A DNA stretch of 64,000 nt from Ensifer sesbaniae (GTDB lineage Bacteria; Pseudomonadota; Alphaproteobacteria; Rhizobiales; Rhizobiaceae), in the NCBI RefSeq assembly GCF_013283665.1, contig NZ_JABEKU010000002.1, positions 1,734,863 to 1,798,862 of the forward strand. Reading direction: 5' to 3'. Numbering within the stretch: position 1 is the stretch's first letter; every line of letters begins with the position of its first letter. The notes under the pieces were generated by a model. The model ran no database searches and was not told the origin of the DNA. It saw only the letters and a program-made list of their open reading frames with translations. Position numbers and translations under genes: made by a program. Shown piece after piece: positions 26,972 through 35,787 of the stretch.

Positions 26972-28648
26972 ATGGCATCGAACGAGCATTCGCCTGTCGG
27001 CGACGGTCGCGGTTTCACCACGGGTTTACGGCTCGATGTGATTGCAGGTCTCACGGCCGCTGCCGTGGTTCTGCCGAAGGCGATGGCCTATGCCACGGTC
27101 GCCGGTCTGCCTGTCAGTGTCGGTCTCTACACCGCCTTCGTGCCGATGATCGTCTACGCGCTTCTCGGCACCTCCCGGGTCCTGAGCGTCTCGTCGACGA
27201 CCACCCTTGCGATCCTCGCCGGAACGCAGCTCGGGCTTGCCGTCCCCGATGGCGATCCCGGCAGGCTGATAACGGCAACCGCGACGCTGACGGCGATGAC
27301 CGGCGGGATTCTTATCCTCGCTTCCGTTCTCCGCTTCGGCTTCGTCGCCAATTTCATCTCCTCGCCGGTCCTGATCGGCTTCAAGGCCGGCATCGGCCTC
27401 GTCATAGTGCTCGACCAGGTGCCGAAGCTGCTTGGCCTTCACATCACCAAGGAAGGCTTCTTCCGGGATATCGTCAGCATCGTCGGCCACTTGCCGGAAA
27501 CCTCGACGCTCACCTTGGCGATTGCGGCTGCCGCCCTGGTGGCGCTGCTGGCGATGGAGCGGCTCTGGCCGCATTCGCCGGCGCCGCTTCTGGCCGTGGC
27601 GGCGGGTATTGCGCTTTCCTGGCTTGCCGGTCTCGAGGCACTCGGCGTCTCCATCGTCGGCTTCATTCCGCAGTCGCTGCCGTCGATCACCCTGCCTAGC
27701 CTCGGTCTCGCCCGAGAGCTTCTGCCCGGTGCTCTGGGGATTGCGCTGATGAGCTTCACCGAGACCATCGCCGCCGGGCGTGCATTTGCCGCTCCCTCCG
27801 ACCCGCCGATCAGGGCGAACCGCGAGCTGCTGGCGACGGGCGCCGCAAACCTCGCCGGTGCCTTGTTCGGCGCTATGAGCGCCGGTGGCGGCACATCGCA
27901 AACCGCCGTCGTGCGCGCCGTCGGCGGGCATTCGCAAGTGGCGTCGCTGGTCACTGCTGCGGCCGCGGCGGCGACCATGCTCGTCCTGGCGCCTTTGCTC
28001 GGCCTGTTGCCGCAGGCCGTCCTCGCGGCGATCGTCATCGTTTACTCGGTCGGCCTCATCAAGCCGGCGGATTTCTGGTCGGTGCGCAAGGTCAGGCGGA
28101 TGGAGTTTCGATGGGCGCTTGCGGCCTTCCTCGGCGTGCTGTTCTTCGGCACGCTCCAAGGCATCATCATCGCGATCATCCTGTCGTTCATCGGGCTGGC
28201 CCGCCAGGCTTCGGCACCGAAGGTGCATGTCGTTGGCCGCAAGCGTGGCACCGATCGGCTCCGGCCGCTGTCACCGGATCATCCAGACGACGAGACCTTT
28301 GAAGGCTTGCTGATTATTCGGCCGGAGGGACGCCTGTTCTTTGCCAATGCCCAGCAGGTGGCAGACCAGGCGCAGATGCTGGTCGCCAAGCACAAGCCCA
28401 GGATTCTCGTGCTCGACATGAGCCGCGTCTTCGATATCGAGTATTCCGCGCTGCAGATGATGATGGAAGGCGAGCGCCGCATCAGCGAACACGGGGTTAC
28501 CGTCTGGCTGGCCGAGCTGAACCCGGACGTGCTCGCCTATGTGCGGGCTTCCGGTTTTGCCGATCAGCTCGGCCCCGATCGCCTGTTCGTCAACACCCGC
28601 ACCGCCCTGCAGCACTACCTGCAGAACGCCGCTCCGGCCGCGGCCTGA
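26972..28648 (+). CDS. SulP-family anion transporter with STAS domain
   Basis: The 558-residue protein has the SulP membrane domain starting with LRLDVIAGLTAAAVVLPKAM and the conserved YTAFVPMIVYALLGTSR. A C-terminal STAS domain (PRILVLDMSRVFDIEYSALQ) follows. SulP proteins carry sulfate, bicarbonate or carboxylates; the substrate cannot be told here. ATG 26972 follows AGAGGGCGG. The gene ends two bases before the converging GFA gene. I see nothing clear in the 217 bases before it. Confidence 0.92.
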   Translation: MASNEHSPVGDGRGFTTGLRLDVIAGLTAAAVVLPKAMAYATVAGLPVSVGLYTAFVPMIVYALLGTSRVLSVSSTTTLAILAGTQLGLAVPDGDPGRLITATATLTAMTGGILILASVLRFGFVANFISSPVLIGFKAGIGLVIVLDQVPKLLGLHITKEGFFRDIVSIVGHLPETSTLTLAIAAAALVALLAMERLWPHSPAPLLAVAAGIALSWLAGLEALGVSIVGFIPQSLPSITLPSLGLARELLPGALGIALMSFTETIAAGRAFAAPSDPPIRANRELLATGAANLAGALFGAMSAGGGTSQTAVVRAVGGHSQVASLVTAAAAAATMLVLAPLLGLLPQAVLAAIVIVYSVGLIKPADFWSVRKVRRMEFRWALAAFLGVLFFGTLQGIIIAIILSFIGLARQASAPKVHVVGRKRGTDRLRPLSPDHPDDETFEGLLIIRPEGRLFFANAQQVADQAQMLVAKHKPRILVLDMSRVFDIEYSALQMMMEGERRISEHGVTVWLAELNPDVLAYVRASGFADQLGPDRLFVNTRTALQHYLQNAAPAAA

Positions 28649-28649
28649 C

Positions 28650-29084
28650 TCATTCCCCGATCAATTCCCCGGTGCCGCCGAAAGCTGGTGGGAAATCGCG
28701 ATATTTGGGCAAGCCGTCCTTCATTGGCAGCACGGTCTCCTGATAGTTGACGTGGAGCGCGGGCTTGAACGGCAATGCCGGGATGACGGCAGCAGAGACG
28801 TCCGTCACGCCCCACAGCGGATGCTCGGTCATGAGATGACCGCCGCAGACTTTGCACCATTTGCGCACGCTCGTCGCGGTCTTCTGATAGCCGACGAAAT
28901 TATCGGCGCCCTTGACGATCCGGACTTTCTCCGGCGGCCAGAGCGTGAAGGCGTTCACCGGCCCCGCCGACCACGTCCGGCACGAACTGCAGTGACAAAA
29001 GCCCATGGCGGTCGGGTCGCCGCTCACTTCGATCTCGACTGCGCCACAGAAGCACGTTCCGTTGTAGCTACCGTTCCCTGCCAT
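28650..29084 (-). CDS. GFA-family (glutathione-dependent formaldehyde-activating enzyme-like) zinc protein
   Basis: The 144-residue protein has the zinc cysteines of the GFA family: YNGTCFCGAVEIEV, FCHCSSCRTWSAG and VRKWCKVCGGHLMTE. Most members of this family do not act on formaldehyde, so the substrate is open. A GAGGAG ribosome site is upstream of ATG 29084. It converges on the SulP gene. The 227 bases upstream, before the sensor kinase gene end, hold no recognised feature. Confidence 0.88.
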   Translation of the reverse strand: MAGNGSYNGTCFCGAVEIEVSGDPTAMGFCHCSSCRTWSAGPVNAFTLWPPEKVRIVKGADNFVGYQKTATSVRKWCKVCGGHLMTEHPLWGVTDVSAAVIPALPFKPALHVNYQETVLPMKDGLPKYRDFPPAFGGTGELIGE

Positions 29085-29311
29085 GACTCGTCTCCTCTCG
29101 GCTCGCGCCACCCGGAGTATGGTCCTCGCGGATGACCGAAGTGACCCACGCCTGAGCGTGTCACGCCTGGTCGTGAGGTCAACGCCTTCTTTCGAGCTAG
29201 TTTGAGTTGCCGGGAGTCCTGGCGGCGTCGCGAAGGGTGAAACGGTTTTCCGCGGGAATTGCGGAACGGCAGACAGTTGTGCAAAGCCGCACGTCCGGCT
29301 CTGGCGCAAGC

Positions 29312-30685
29312 TCACCGCACGAGGCTCGGCGGCAGCACGATGCGCGCTGACAGGCCGCCGCTTTGGCAATTGCGGAGTTCGAGTTCCGCGCCGGTGCGAT
29401 CCAGCGCCTGTTCGACGATGCTCAAGCCGAGGCCGCTGCCGACCGCCGTCTTGAAGCGGCCACGGAAGAAGCGCTCGGTAACATGCGGCATCTCCTCGTC
29501 GGGAATGCCGGGTCCCATGTCTTCGATCGCGAAGACGAGGCGGTCCACCTCCATCTTGCAACTGCAGGAGACCGTTGCGCCCGGCGGCGAATGGTTGAGG
29601 GCGTTTTCCAGGAGGTTGCGTGCCACCAGCCGGAAGAGGTTCGGATCCATGCCGATCCTGAGACCGAACAGCTGCGCGTCGATGGCGACATCGACCCTGT
29701 GAGCCTGGCCGACGAGTTCAGTCCGAAGGGCCGTCAGCATTTCACCGACATCGCAGTCGGCTGCCGGTTCGGCGCTCTCTGAGGCCCCAACCGAAGCGAT
29801 GTCCAGCAATTGTCGCACCAGCTTTCCGGTGCGGTCGACCCCGGCGACGATCTGGCCGAGCGCCTTTTCGCGGATTTCGCCATCGTCGCTCGCGAGCGCG
29901 ACCTGGGCTTGCGTCTTCAGGCCGGCCAGGGGCGTGCGTAACTCGTGCGCGGCAAAGGCGATGAAGTTCTGTTCGCGCTCGCGGGCGCCGGCGACACGGG
30001 CGAAGAGACCATTCAGGGATTTCAGAACCGGGCTGATTTCGCGCGTCGTGCCGAGGTCTTCGATCGCGTGCAGATCGGAGGCCTCGCGCGCTGCGAGATC
30101 GCCGGCGAGTTTCCTGAGCGGTGCCAAACCGCGCCCGACGCTGAGCCAGATCAAGACGGCGAGCAACGGGATGATCAGCAGGGCCGGCAGCAGCAATCCC
30201 TTGACCATATCGTTGACCAACCGGTCGCGGATACGCAGGTTGTCGCCGACGAGGACGCGCACGCCGAGGCTGGCGTTCTCAACCGCGAAGACCCGCCAGG
30301 TCTCACCGTTGATGACGGTTTCCGAGAAGCCCGTCGCGTGTGGCGCAAGGGTCGTGTCGGGAGCGCTGTCGGACTTGCCGATCAGTGTGCCGTCCAGCGA
30401 CCAGATTTGACAGGAGAGTTGGCGATCGTAGTGCGGATGCTCGAGCAGCGGGATCTTGGTCGCGCTTTGTATCAGGCGGTTGGCGTCAGCGTCGCCTTCT
30501 TCCTTCAACATGTCGGGGCTGACAATCAGCGAATTCACCATGCGCGCGGCCTCCATCAGCCGTGCGTCGAGCACCCGCTCGACTTCGGCGCGGGTGCTGA
30601 GAAAGATCCAGACCGTGGCCGAAAGCCAGAGAAGGCCCGTCGTGACCAGCAGGATGGCGAAGAGGCGCGTGCGCAGTGACCGCAT
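29312..30685 (-). CDS. Sensor histidine kinase (QseC/TctE type)
   Basis: The 457-residue inner-membrane kinase has an N-terminal helix (LFAILLVTTGLLWLSATVWI), a periplasmic sensor of about 125 residues, a second helix near residues 163-183 and a HAMP linker. The phospho-accepting His is H247 in AAHELRTPLAGL. The ATP domain shows NLLENALNHSPPG and DMGPGIPDEE. Its start overlaps the stop of the response regulator gene (ATGA). The periplasmic sensor resembles QseC-type kinases, but the signal is unknown. Confidence 0.93.
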   Translation of the reverse strand: MRSLRTRLFAILLVTTGLLWLSATVWIFLSTRAEVERVLDARLMEAARMVNSLIVSPDMLKEEGDADANRLIQSATKIPLLEHPHYDRQLSCQIWSLDGTLIGKSDSAPDTTLAPHATGFSETVINGETWRVFAVENASLGVRVLVGDNLRIRDRLVNDMVKGLLLPALLIIPLLAVLIWLSVGRGLAPLRKLAGDLAAREASDLHAIEDLGTTREISPVLKSLNGLFARVAGAREREQNFIAFAAHELRTPLAGLKTQAQVALASDDGEIREKALGQIVAGVDRTGKLVRQLLDIASVGASESAEPAADCDVGEMLTALRTELVGQAHRVDVAIDAQLFGLRIGMDPNLFRLVARNLLENALNHSPPGATVSCSCKMEVDRLVFAIEDMGPGIPDEEMPHVTERFFRGRFKTAVGSGLGLSIVEQALDRTGAELELRNCQSGGLSARIVLPPSLVR

Positions 30686-31347
30686 CAGCCGGCCCCGCCC
30701 AAGCGATAGCCGATGCCCCTGACGGTTTCGATCAGGCCGGGCCCGAGCTTGCTACGCAAATGATGGATATGGACCTCGACGGCGTTGCTTTCGATTTCCT
30801 CCTGCCAGCCGTAGAGCCTGTCTTCCAGCTTGGTCTTCGAGAAGATGAGGCCGGGATGTGCCATCAGCGTATGTAGGATGGAGTATTCGCGCCGGGATAG
30901 CTGCACCGGCCTGCCCGCCTGTTCGACCGACCGTCGAGCGGGATCGAGCCGCAAGCTCGCCCATTCGAGCGCAGCCGTTGCGCGGCCCGTAGACCGCCGG
31001 GACAACGCCCGCAGCCGAGCTGCCACCTCGTCGAGGTCGAACGGTTTTCCCAGGTAGTCATCGGCCCCGGTGTCGAGGCCGGCTACCCGATCGCGAACCG
31101 TGTCACGGGCGGTCAGCAGCAGCACTGGAGTGTCATTCTGACCGGAGCGCAAGTCCTTGAGGATATCCATGCCTGAGCCGTCTGGCAGCATCAGGTCGAG
31201 CACGATCGCGTCGAAGCCGTTGGCGGCGAGCGCGGTTGCTGCCGCGTCGCAGGTGCCGACGGCATCGGTGGTGAAGCCGGCCAGCGCCAGGCCCACCTTC
31301 AAGCCGTCTCTGAGGATATCGTCGTCTTCGACGATCAGGACTCGCAT
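30685..31347 (-). CDS. OmpR-family response regulator (QseB/TctD type)
   Basis: The 220-residue regulator has a receiver domain with D51 as phosphorylation site (AIVLDLMLPDG) and the acidic pocket EDD at residues 7-9. A winged-helix output domain (RREYSILHTLMAHPG, VEVHIHHLRSKLG) follows. It forms a coupled operon with the kinase gene. It is divergent from the first of four L,D-transpeptidase genes, with about 106 bases between, so cell-wall remodelling genes are possible targets. Confidence 0.94.
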   Translation of the reverse strand: MRVLIVEDDDILRDGLKVGLALAGFTTDAVGTCDAAATALAANGFDAIVLDLMLPDGSGMDILKDLRSGQNDTPVLLLTARDTVRDRVAGLDTGADDYLGKPFDLDEVAARLRALSRRSTGRATAALEWASLRLDPARRSVEQAGRPVQLSRREYSILHTLMAHPGLIFSKTKLEDRLYGWQEEIESNAVEVHIHHLRSKLGPGLIETVRGIGYRLGGAG

Positions 31348-31453
31348 TGCTATTCCTCACATTCTTGAGAGCCGAACTTTTAAGGCGCTCCCTTAAGGCA
31401 GCCTTAAGGTAGGCCTTCCCTGTGAAGCGGCATTGCAACAATCGAATCGTTGA

Positions 31454-32218
31454 ATGCCCGATATGACCGAATCAAACGAGCCCTCTTCATCCATGGCCGA
31501 TCACAAGACCGGCATCACGCTCACCCGCCGCAGCCTTTTCGTCGGCACAGCCTCCCTGTTTGTCACCGGCTGTGCGACCGCAGGCCCGACGCCTGTACTG
31601 ATCCCGGCGGCGGCAACGGTACCGGCAACGACGGGATCGGTCGTGCCGCCGATGTACTATGCGATGCCGGACGAAGAGTTCCCGATTCCCGAAGTCAAGG
31701 TCGCCGAGGTCGATCCGAAGTTCTGGCGGCAGGAGGTGGATTATCCGACCGATGAGCGGCCCGGCACGCTGATCGTCGATACGCCGGCGAAGTATCTCTA
31801 TCACGTGCTGCCCGGCCGACGGGCAATGCGCTACGGCATCGGCGTCGGCCGCGAGGGGTTCGCCTGGTCGGGGCGCGCGGTCGTTGCCTACAAGCGCCAA
31901 TGGCCGCGCTGGACACCGCCCGACGAGATGGTGGCGCGCCAGCCGAAGCTCGCTCCCTACAGCATCGCCAATGGCGGCATGCCCCCGGGCCTGAAGAACC
32001 CGCTCGGTGCGCGTGCCCTCTACATCCACAAGGACGGCAAGGATACGCTCTACCGCATCCACGGCAGTCCCGAGGCGCATTCAATCGGCAAGGCGGTTTC
32101 GTCCGGCTGCATTCGTCTGCTCAATCAGGACGTCGTCTATCTCTACGACCAGGTGCGGGACGGCAGCACCATCGTCGTCATTCCAGATCCGACAAAGCGT
32201 CATCTGGCGATCGGATAG
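31454..32218 (+). CDS. YkuD-type L,D-transpeptidase lipoprotein (copy 1)
   Basis: The protein of up to 254 residues has a Tat/lipoprotein leader (LTRRSLFVGTASLFVTGC) with a lipobox ending at Cys. The ErfK/YbiS/YkuD catalytic segment contains RIHGSPEAHSIGKAVSSGC followed by IRL; the last Cys is the nucleophile. L,D-transpeptidases make 3-3 peptidoglycan cross-links or attach proteins to peptidoglycan, which matter in Rhizobiales polar growth. In-frame ATGs occur at 31454, 31463 and 31493; none has a strong ribosome site. Confidence 0.92.
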   Translation: MPDMTESNEPSSSMADHKTGITLTRRSLFVGTASLFVTGCATAGPTPVLIPAAATVPATTGSVVPPMYYAMPDEEFPIPEVKVAEVDPKFWRQEVDYPTDERPGTLIVDTPAKYLYHVLPGRRAMRYGIGVGREGFAWSGRAVVAYKRQWPRWTPPDEMVARQPKLAPYSIANGGMPPGLKNPLGARALYIHKDGKDTLYRIHGSPEAHSIGKAVSSGCIRLLNQDVVYLYDQVRDGSTIVVIPDPTKRHLAIG

Positions 32219-32401
32219 AACGGGCAACCGTGGCGGCGCGGGAATTCTGCAACACTCCGAATGCGAGTGCCTTCGGCGGTGGCGATCCACGCCAAAGAAT
32301 GATTTTCACCACATTTCGGTCACGGTTCGGCCCAAGAGCCTGGGCCTCTCCTCGGAAAAATTTCCAATTGAAATCCCAACCTGGAATAGAAAAAAGTGTC
32401 G

Positions 32402-33118
32402 ATGAATTTGTCCCGCCGGTCGCTGCTCGCGGTGATCGCCAGTTCCGTCTTGAGCGCCTGCACGCAGATCCCGAAACCCGAACCGAAGCCGAAGCTGATC
32501 GAACCGATCGCCGGAAACGGCAATCCGCCGGGGGAGGCATCGGGTTCAGCGGTCGGACCGACGAAGACCTTTGATTATGCAAAGGCCTACGCACCGGTGA
32601 AGGACGAGGGCTACGACGTTCCCGGCATCCAGTACGGTGAGATCAAACCGGAATTCCTGCGCCAGGAGGTGGCTTACGTGACCAGCGAGCCGCCCTATTC
32701 CATCGTCGTCGATACCCAGAGGATGTTCCTGTACTGGGTGCTGCCGGGCGGTCGTGCGATCCGCTACGGCGTCGGTCTCGGCGCGGCGGGCCGCGCCTGG
32801 AAGGGGCGCGCCGTGGTCCAATGGAAGCGGAAATGGCCGCGCTGGACCGTGCCTGACGACATGATCGCGCGCCAACCGCACCTCAAGAAATACGGCATCG
32901 AAGCCGGCGGCATGGATCCGGGCCTCGACAATCCGCTCGGCGCCCGCGCCATGTACATCTTCCAGAACGGTCAGGACACACTTTACCGCATTCATGGCTC
33001 GCCGCAGTGGCGCTCGATCGGCAAGAACGCGTCCGCCGGCTGCGTACGCATGCTGCAGCAGGACGCGATCGATCTCTACGATCGGGTGAGGGGCAAGACG
33101 CCGCTTCTCGTTCTGTAG
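32402..33118 (+). CDS. YkuD-type L,D-transpeptidase lipoprotein (copy 2)
   Basis: The 238-residue paralogue has an N-terminal lipoprotein signal (SRRSLLAVIASSVLSAC) and a proline/lysine-rich linker. The YkuD active site is RIHGSPQWRSIGKNASAGC followed by VRM. Its middle part (IRYGVGLGAAGRAWKGRAVV) closely matches copies 1 and 3. I use ATG 32402; a GTG six bases earlier is possible. The 183-base gap upstream shows no terminator, so co-transcription with copy 1 is possible. Confidence 0.92.
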   Translation: MNLSRRSLLAVIASSVLSACTQIPKPEPKPKLIEPIAGNGNPPGEASGSAVGPTKTFDYAKAYAPVKDEGYDVPGIQYGEIKPEFLRQEVAYVTSEPPYSIVVDTQRMFLYWVLPGGRAIRYGVGLGAAGRAWKGRAVVQWKRKWPRWTVPDDMIARQPHLKKYGIEAGGMDPGLDNPLGARAMYIFQNGQDTLYRIHGSPQWRSIGKNASAGCVRMLQQDAIDLYDRVRGKTPLLVL

Positions 33119-33149
33119 CGCGCTACCGCCTTGAACCGGACGCGCCGCC

Positions 33150-33971
33150 TTACAGGGGCTGCGGAGGCGGCAGTCCGTCCGGGCCCATCTGCATATAGTC
33201 CGACGGCTCAGGCAACGGCTGCTGGTCCGGAAGTGGCTGTGACTCCGGCATCGGCTGCGATTGTACCATGCCGCCGCCGGTCAGGTCGGTGACGACGATC
33301 GGCGTGCCGTTCGGCACACGATTGTAAAGGTCAACCACGTCCTGGTTGATCATGCGCACGCAGCCCGACGACACGGATTTGCCGATGGTCCACCATTCCG
33401 GCGAGCCATGGATGCGATAGAGCGTGTCCTCGCCGTTCTGGAAGATGTACATGGCGCGGGCACCGAGCGGGTTCTTCAGGCCGGGATCCATGCCGCCCGC
33501 CTCGATGCTGAACTGCTGCAACTCGGGCTGGCGGGCCACCATTTCGTTCGGCGGCTTCCAGCGTGGCCATTCGCGCTTGTACTGGATGACGCCGCGGCCG
33601 GCCCAGGCGAAGCCGGCGCGCCCGAGGCCGACGCCGTAGCGCATCGCCTGGCCGTTCTCGTAGACCCGGTAGAGAAAGTGGCTGCCGACGTCGACCACCA
33701 GCGTGCCCGGCTTTTCGCCGGTCGGATCGGCGACCATCTGGCGGTAAAAGCGAGGATCGATCTTCTCGTAGGGAATGGCCGGCAGCGGATAAAGTTCGTT
33801 CGGCTTCTCGCCGTACATGTCCGCAAGGAACGCGTTCGCTTCCGGGACCGGCTCCGGAGCATAGGTGCGCGTCACCGTCGGCCGGGTCGAAGCGCAACCC
33901 GCTAGACCGGCAGCCGCGATCCCCGCGGAGAGTTGCAGGAAGGTGCGGCGGCGGATCTCTCTTTCAGGCAT
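33150..33971 (-). CDS. YkuD-type L,D-transpeptidase lipoprotein (copy 3) with Pro/Gln-rich tail
   Basis: The 273-residue protein has a leader with lipobox (FLQLSAGIAAAGLAGC) and the active site RIHGSPEWWTIGKSVSSGC followed by VRM. Unlike the other copies it has a C-terminal tail with repeats of the type SQPMPESQPLPDQQPLPEP. A GAGGG site precedes ATG 33971. It converges with copy 2, with 31 bases between the stops. Confidence 0.92.
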   Translation of the reverse strand: MPEREIRRRTFLQLSAGIAAAGLAGCASTRPTVTRTYAPEPVPEANAFLADMYGEKPNELYPLPAIPYEKIDPRFYRQMVADPTGEKPGTLVVDVGSHFLYRVYENGQAMRYGVGLGRAGFAWAGRGVIQYKREWPRWKPPNEMVARQPELQQFSIEAGGMDPGLKNPLGARAMYIFQNGEDTLYRIHGSPEWWTIGKSVSSGCVRMINQDVVDLYNRVPNGTPIVVTDLTGGGMVQSQPMPESQPLPDQQPLPEPSDYMQMGPDGLPPPQPL

Positions 33972-34053
33972 GGAACCCTCGATGGTCCTGTATTCGCTTC
34001 TGGCGATGCAACCGACCTTTTAAGTCATTTGTGCGTCGCCAGCCGACGAACGA

Positions 34054-35118
34054 TTACAGGCCGGCGTAGGGATCCGCCAGCGCCGCTTCGGGTCGGCTGA
34101 TAGGATACTTAGTTGCCGAGATCTTCGCGGCCAGCTTTTCAGCACCGTTTTTCTCGAGAAGCGCCCGGAAGCTCGGATGCATGCCACCGTCGACATAGGC
34201 GTTGAGCGGGGCCGGCGTCTCGCTTGCCATCAGGCTCGCGAGCTTCACGTCTTCCGATTGCAGCTTCGCAACGAGCCCGGCGTCAGGTGTCGATACCGCG
34301 GGCGGGCAGGCGGCGAGCGGATCGGAAGGCTCGCCGTCCGCGAACTCGGTGTTGAAGACATAGCGGCGACCGCAGGCGGAAACCTTCGGCTGGCGCTTCG
34401 TCGTTTCGAAGATGTCGTAGCCCTGCTTGATGTTCTTCCAGAAATCGAAATTCGGATCGCCGCGGTGCTTGGCCATGTTTTCAGCCGTCATGCGGAAGGG
34501 ATAGGCCTGCACCTGGAAGGTGCCCTGGCCACCGGCAAGGGCACGCTGGACCACGGAGTAGATCTCGCCGACGCCCTGATCTGTTAGGGCGTAGCAGCCC
34601 GACGACGAACAGGCGCCGTGCACCATCAGCGCTTCGCCGGTATAGCCGAGCGCCGACTCCAGCCGGTTCGGGTAGCCGAGATTGAAGGACAGGAAATATT
34701 GCGACTTCGGATTCAGCATGCCGGCGGAAACATGGTAAAAGCCTTCCGGCGCCTGGCGGTCGCCGACCTTCGTCTTCGGCCCGAGTTTTCCCGACCAGCG
34801 GCACATGGGGTAGGTCTTCAGAAGCGTATATTGCCCCTGCTTGTTCTGTTTCCAGACCTCCAGCTCGCTTTCCTGCTTGAAGATGCGAACCAGAACCGGG
34901 CTTTCCGGCTTGCTGCCGTTCTTGGCCATGGCGGCAATGAGCTTGGCGGGGATCGGCGGCGGTTCGCGCACGTCGTCGACATCGAGCGCCGTACAGCCTG
35001 ACAGAACAACCGCCATCGCTCCGATCGCCAGCGCATGCCGCATGCGGTGCATCTGCGCGAAAAACTTGGCCATCTGGGGTGTTTCGGAAGAAAGGCTCTT
35101 TGTTGTCTCGCGCCGCAT
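34054..35118 (-). CDS. YafK/DpaA-like L,D-transpeptidase-family lipoprotein
   Basis: The 354-residue protein has a lipoprotein signal (MRHALAIGAMAVVLSGC) after a short cytoplasmic lead and a YkuD domain of the YafK branch. The active site is MVHGACSSSGCYALTD. YafK/DpaA in E. coli detaches Braun lipoprotein from peptidoglycan, so this may be a hydrolase, not a cross-linker. I chose ATG 35118 because AGGAG lies 5 bases upstream; later ATGs at 35073 and 35043 are alternatives. The C-terminal 150 residues have no recognised domain. Confidence 0.88.
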   Translation of the reverse strand: MRRETTKSLSSETPQMAKFFAQMHRMRHALAIGAMAVVLSGCTALDVDDVREPPPIPAKLIAAMAKNGSKPESPVLVRIFKQESELEVWKQNKQGQYTLLKTYPMCRWSGKLGPKTKVGDRQAPEGFYHVSAGMLNPKSQYFLSFNLGYPNRLESALGYTGEALMVHGACSSSGCYALTDQGVGEIYSVVQRALAGGQGTFQVQAYPFRMTAENMAKHRGDPNFDFWKNIKQGYDIFETTKRQPKVSACGRRYVFNTEFADGEPSDPLAACPPAVSTPDAGLVAKLQSEDVKLASLMASETPAPLNAYVDGGMHPSFRALLEKNGAEKLAAKISATKYPISRPEAALADPYAGL

Positions 35119-35376
35119 GCGGGCTCCTGGAAATACTCTCGCCGCAAGCGTCTTTCCGGCGGTACGGGTGCCGGTCATTCGCAAAACAACGCGTGTCGGC
35201 TCGGCTTCAACTTCAGCGATTAAGCGGTGGCAGCTCTGGCCGCAAGCCTTTGCCGCAGGGGTCCGCGATCAACAAAACTTGAACGCGCGCCGCCTTAGCT
35301 GCCCGCTGATTGGGTCGATGTTGAGACAAGATGGTGAATTTTTTCTCAACGCCGGCGGCCGGATTGCGATGGCGCG

Positions 35377-35631
35377 TCAGTCCCGCGGTTCGCTGCCGGG
35401 GGCGTAGACGGTCTTCTGTTTGAAGGCGAAGACGTTGCCGCAGCGACAACGGACCATGTGCTTGGCGGGATCGGGAGAGGTGCGTTCGGTCGAAAAGCCT
35501 TTCGGCATGACGTCGATGAGAAAGCCACGATTGCCGCTCTTGGCACTGTCGTTCTCAGACGCTTCAGCGAAGCCGGAGGCTCCGCATTTTGCGCATTCCA
35601 GCTTTCTCGAATAACGATCCCGCGATGCCAT
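35377..35631 (-). CDS. Small zinc-ribbon-like protein
   Basis: The 84-residue protein has a CAKCGASGF pair and a later VRCRCGNVFAF pair of cysteines. Together these could form a four-Cys zinc ribbon. The start is ATG 35631 (MASRDRYSRKLECAKCG). No known partner is evident from the neighbours. The 258 bases between it and the YafK-like gene show nothing clear. Confidence 0.65.
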   Translation of the reverse strand: MASRDRYSRKLECAKCGASGFAEASENDSAKSGNRGFLIDVMPKGFSTERTSPDPAKHMVRCRCGNVFAFKQKTVYAPGSEPRD

Positions 35632-35787
35632 CTTCAGTAACACTCGATAGCGCCGCCTTCGCATGAGGAGCGGCGGCGCGCTGGGTTTGCCTGGAACTCC
35701 GACTATAGGAGGCGGCGCGCCGTTTCAAGTTTGCTGGACGGCCATCGTGATCGATCGCGTTTCTTTCGCGAGCGGCACCTCGTTCGC

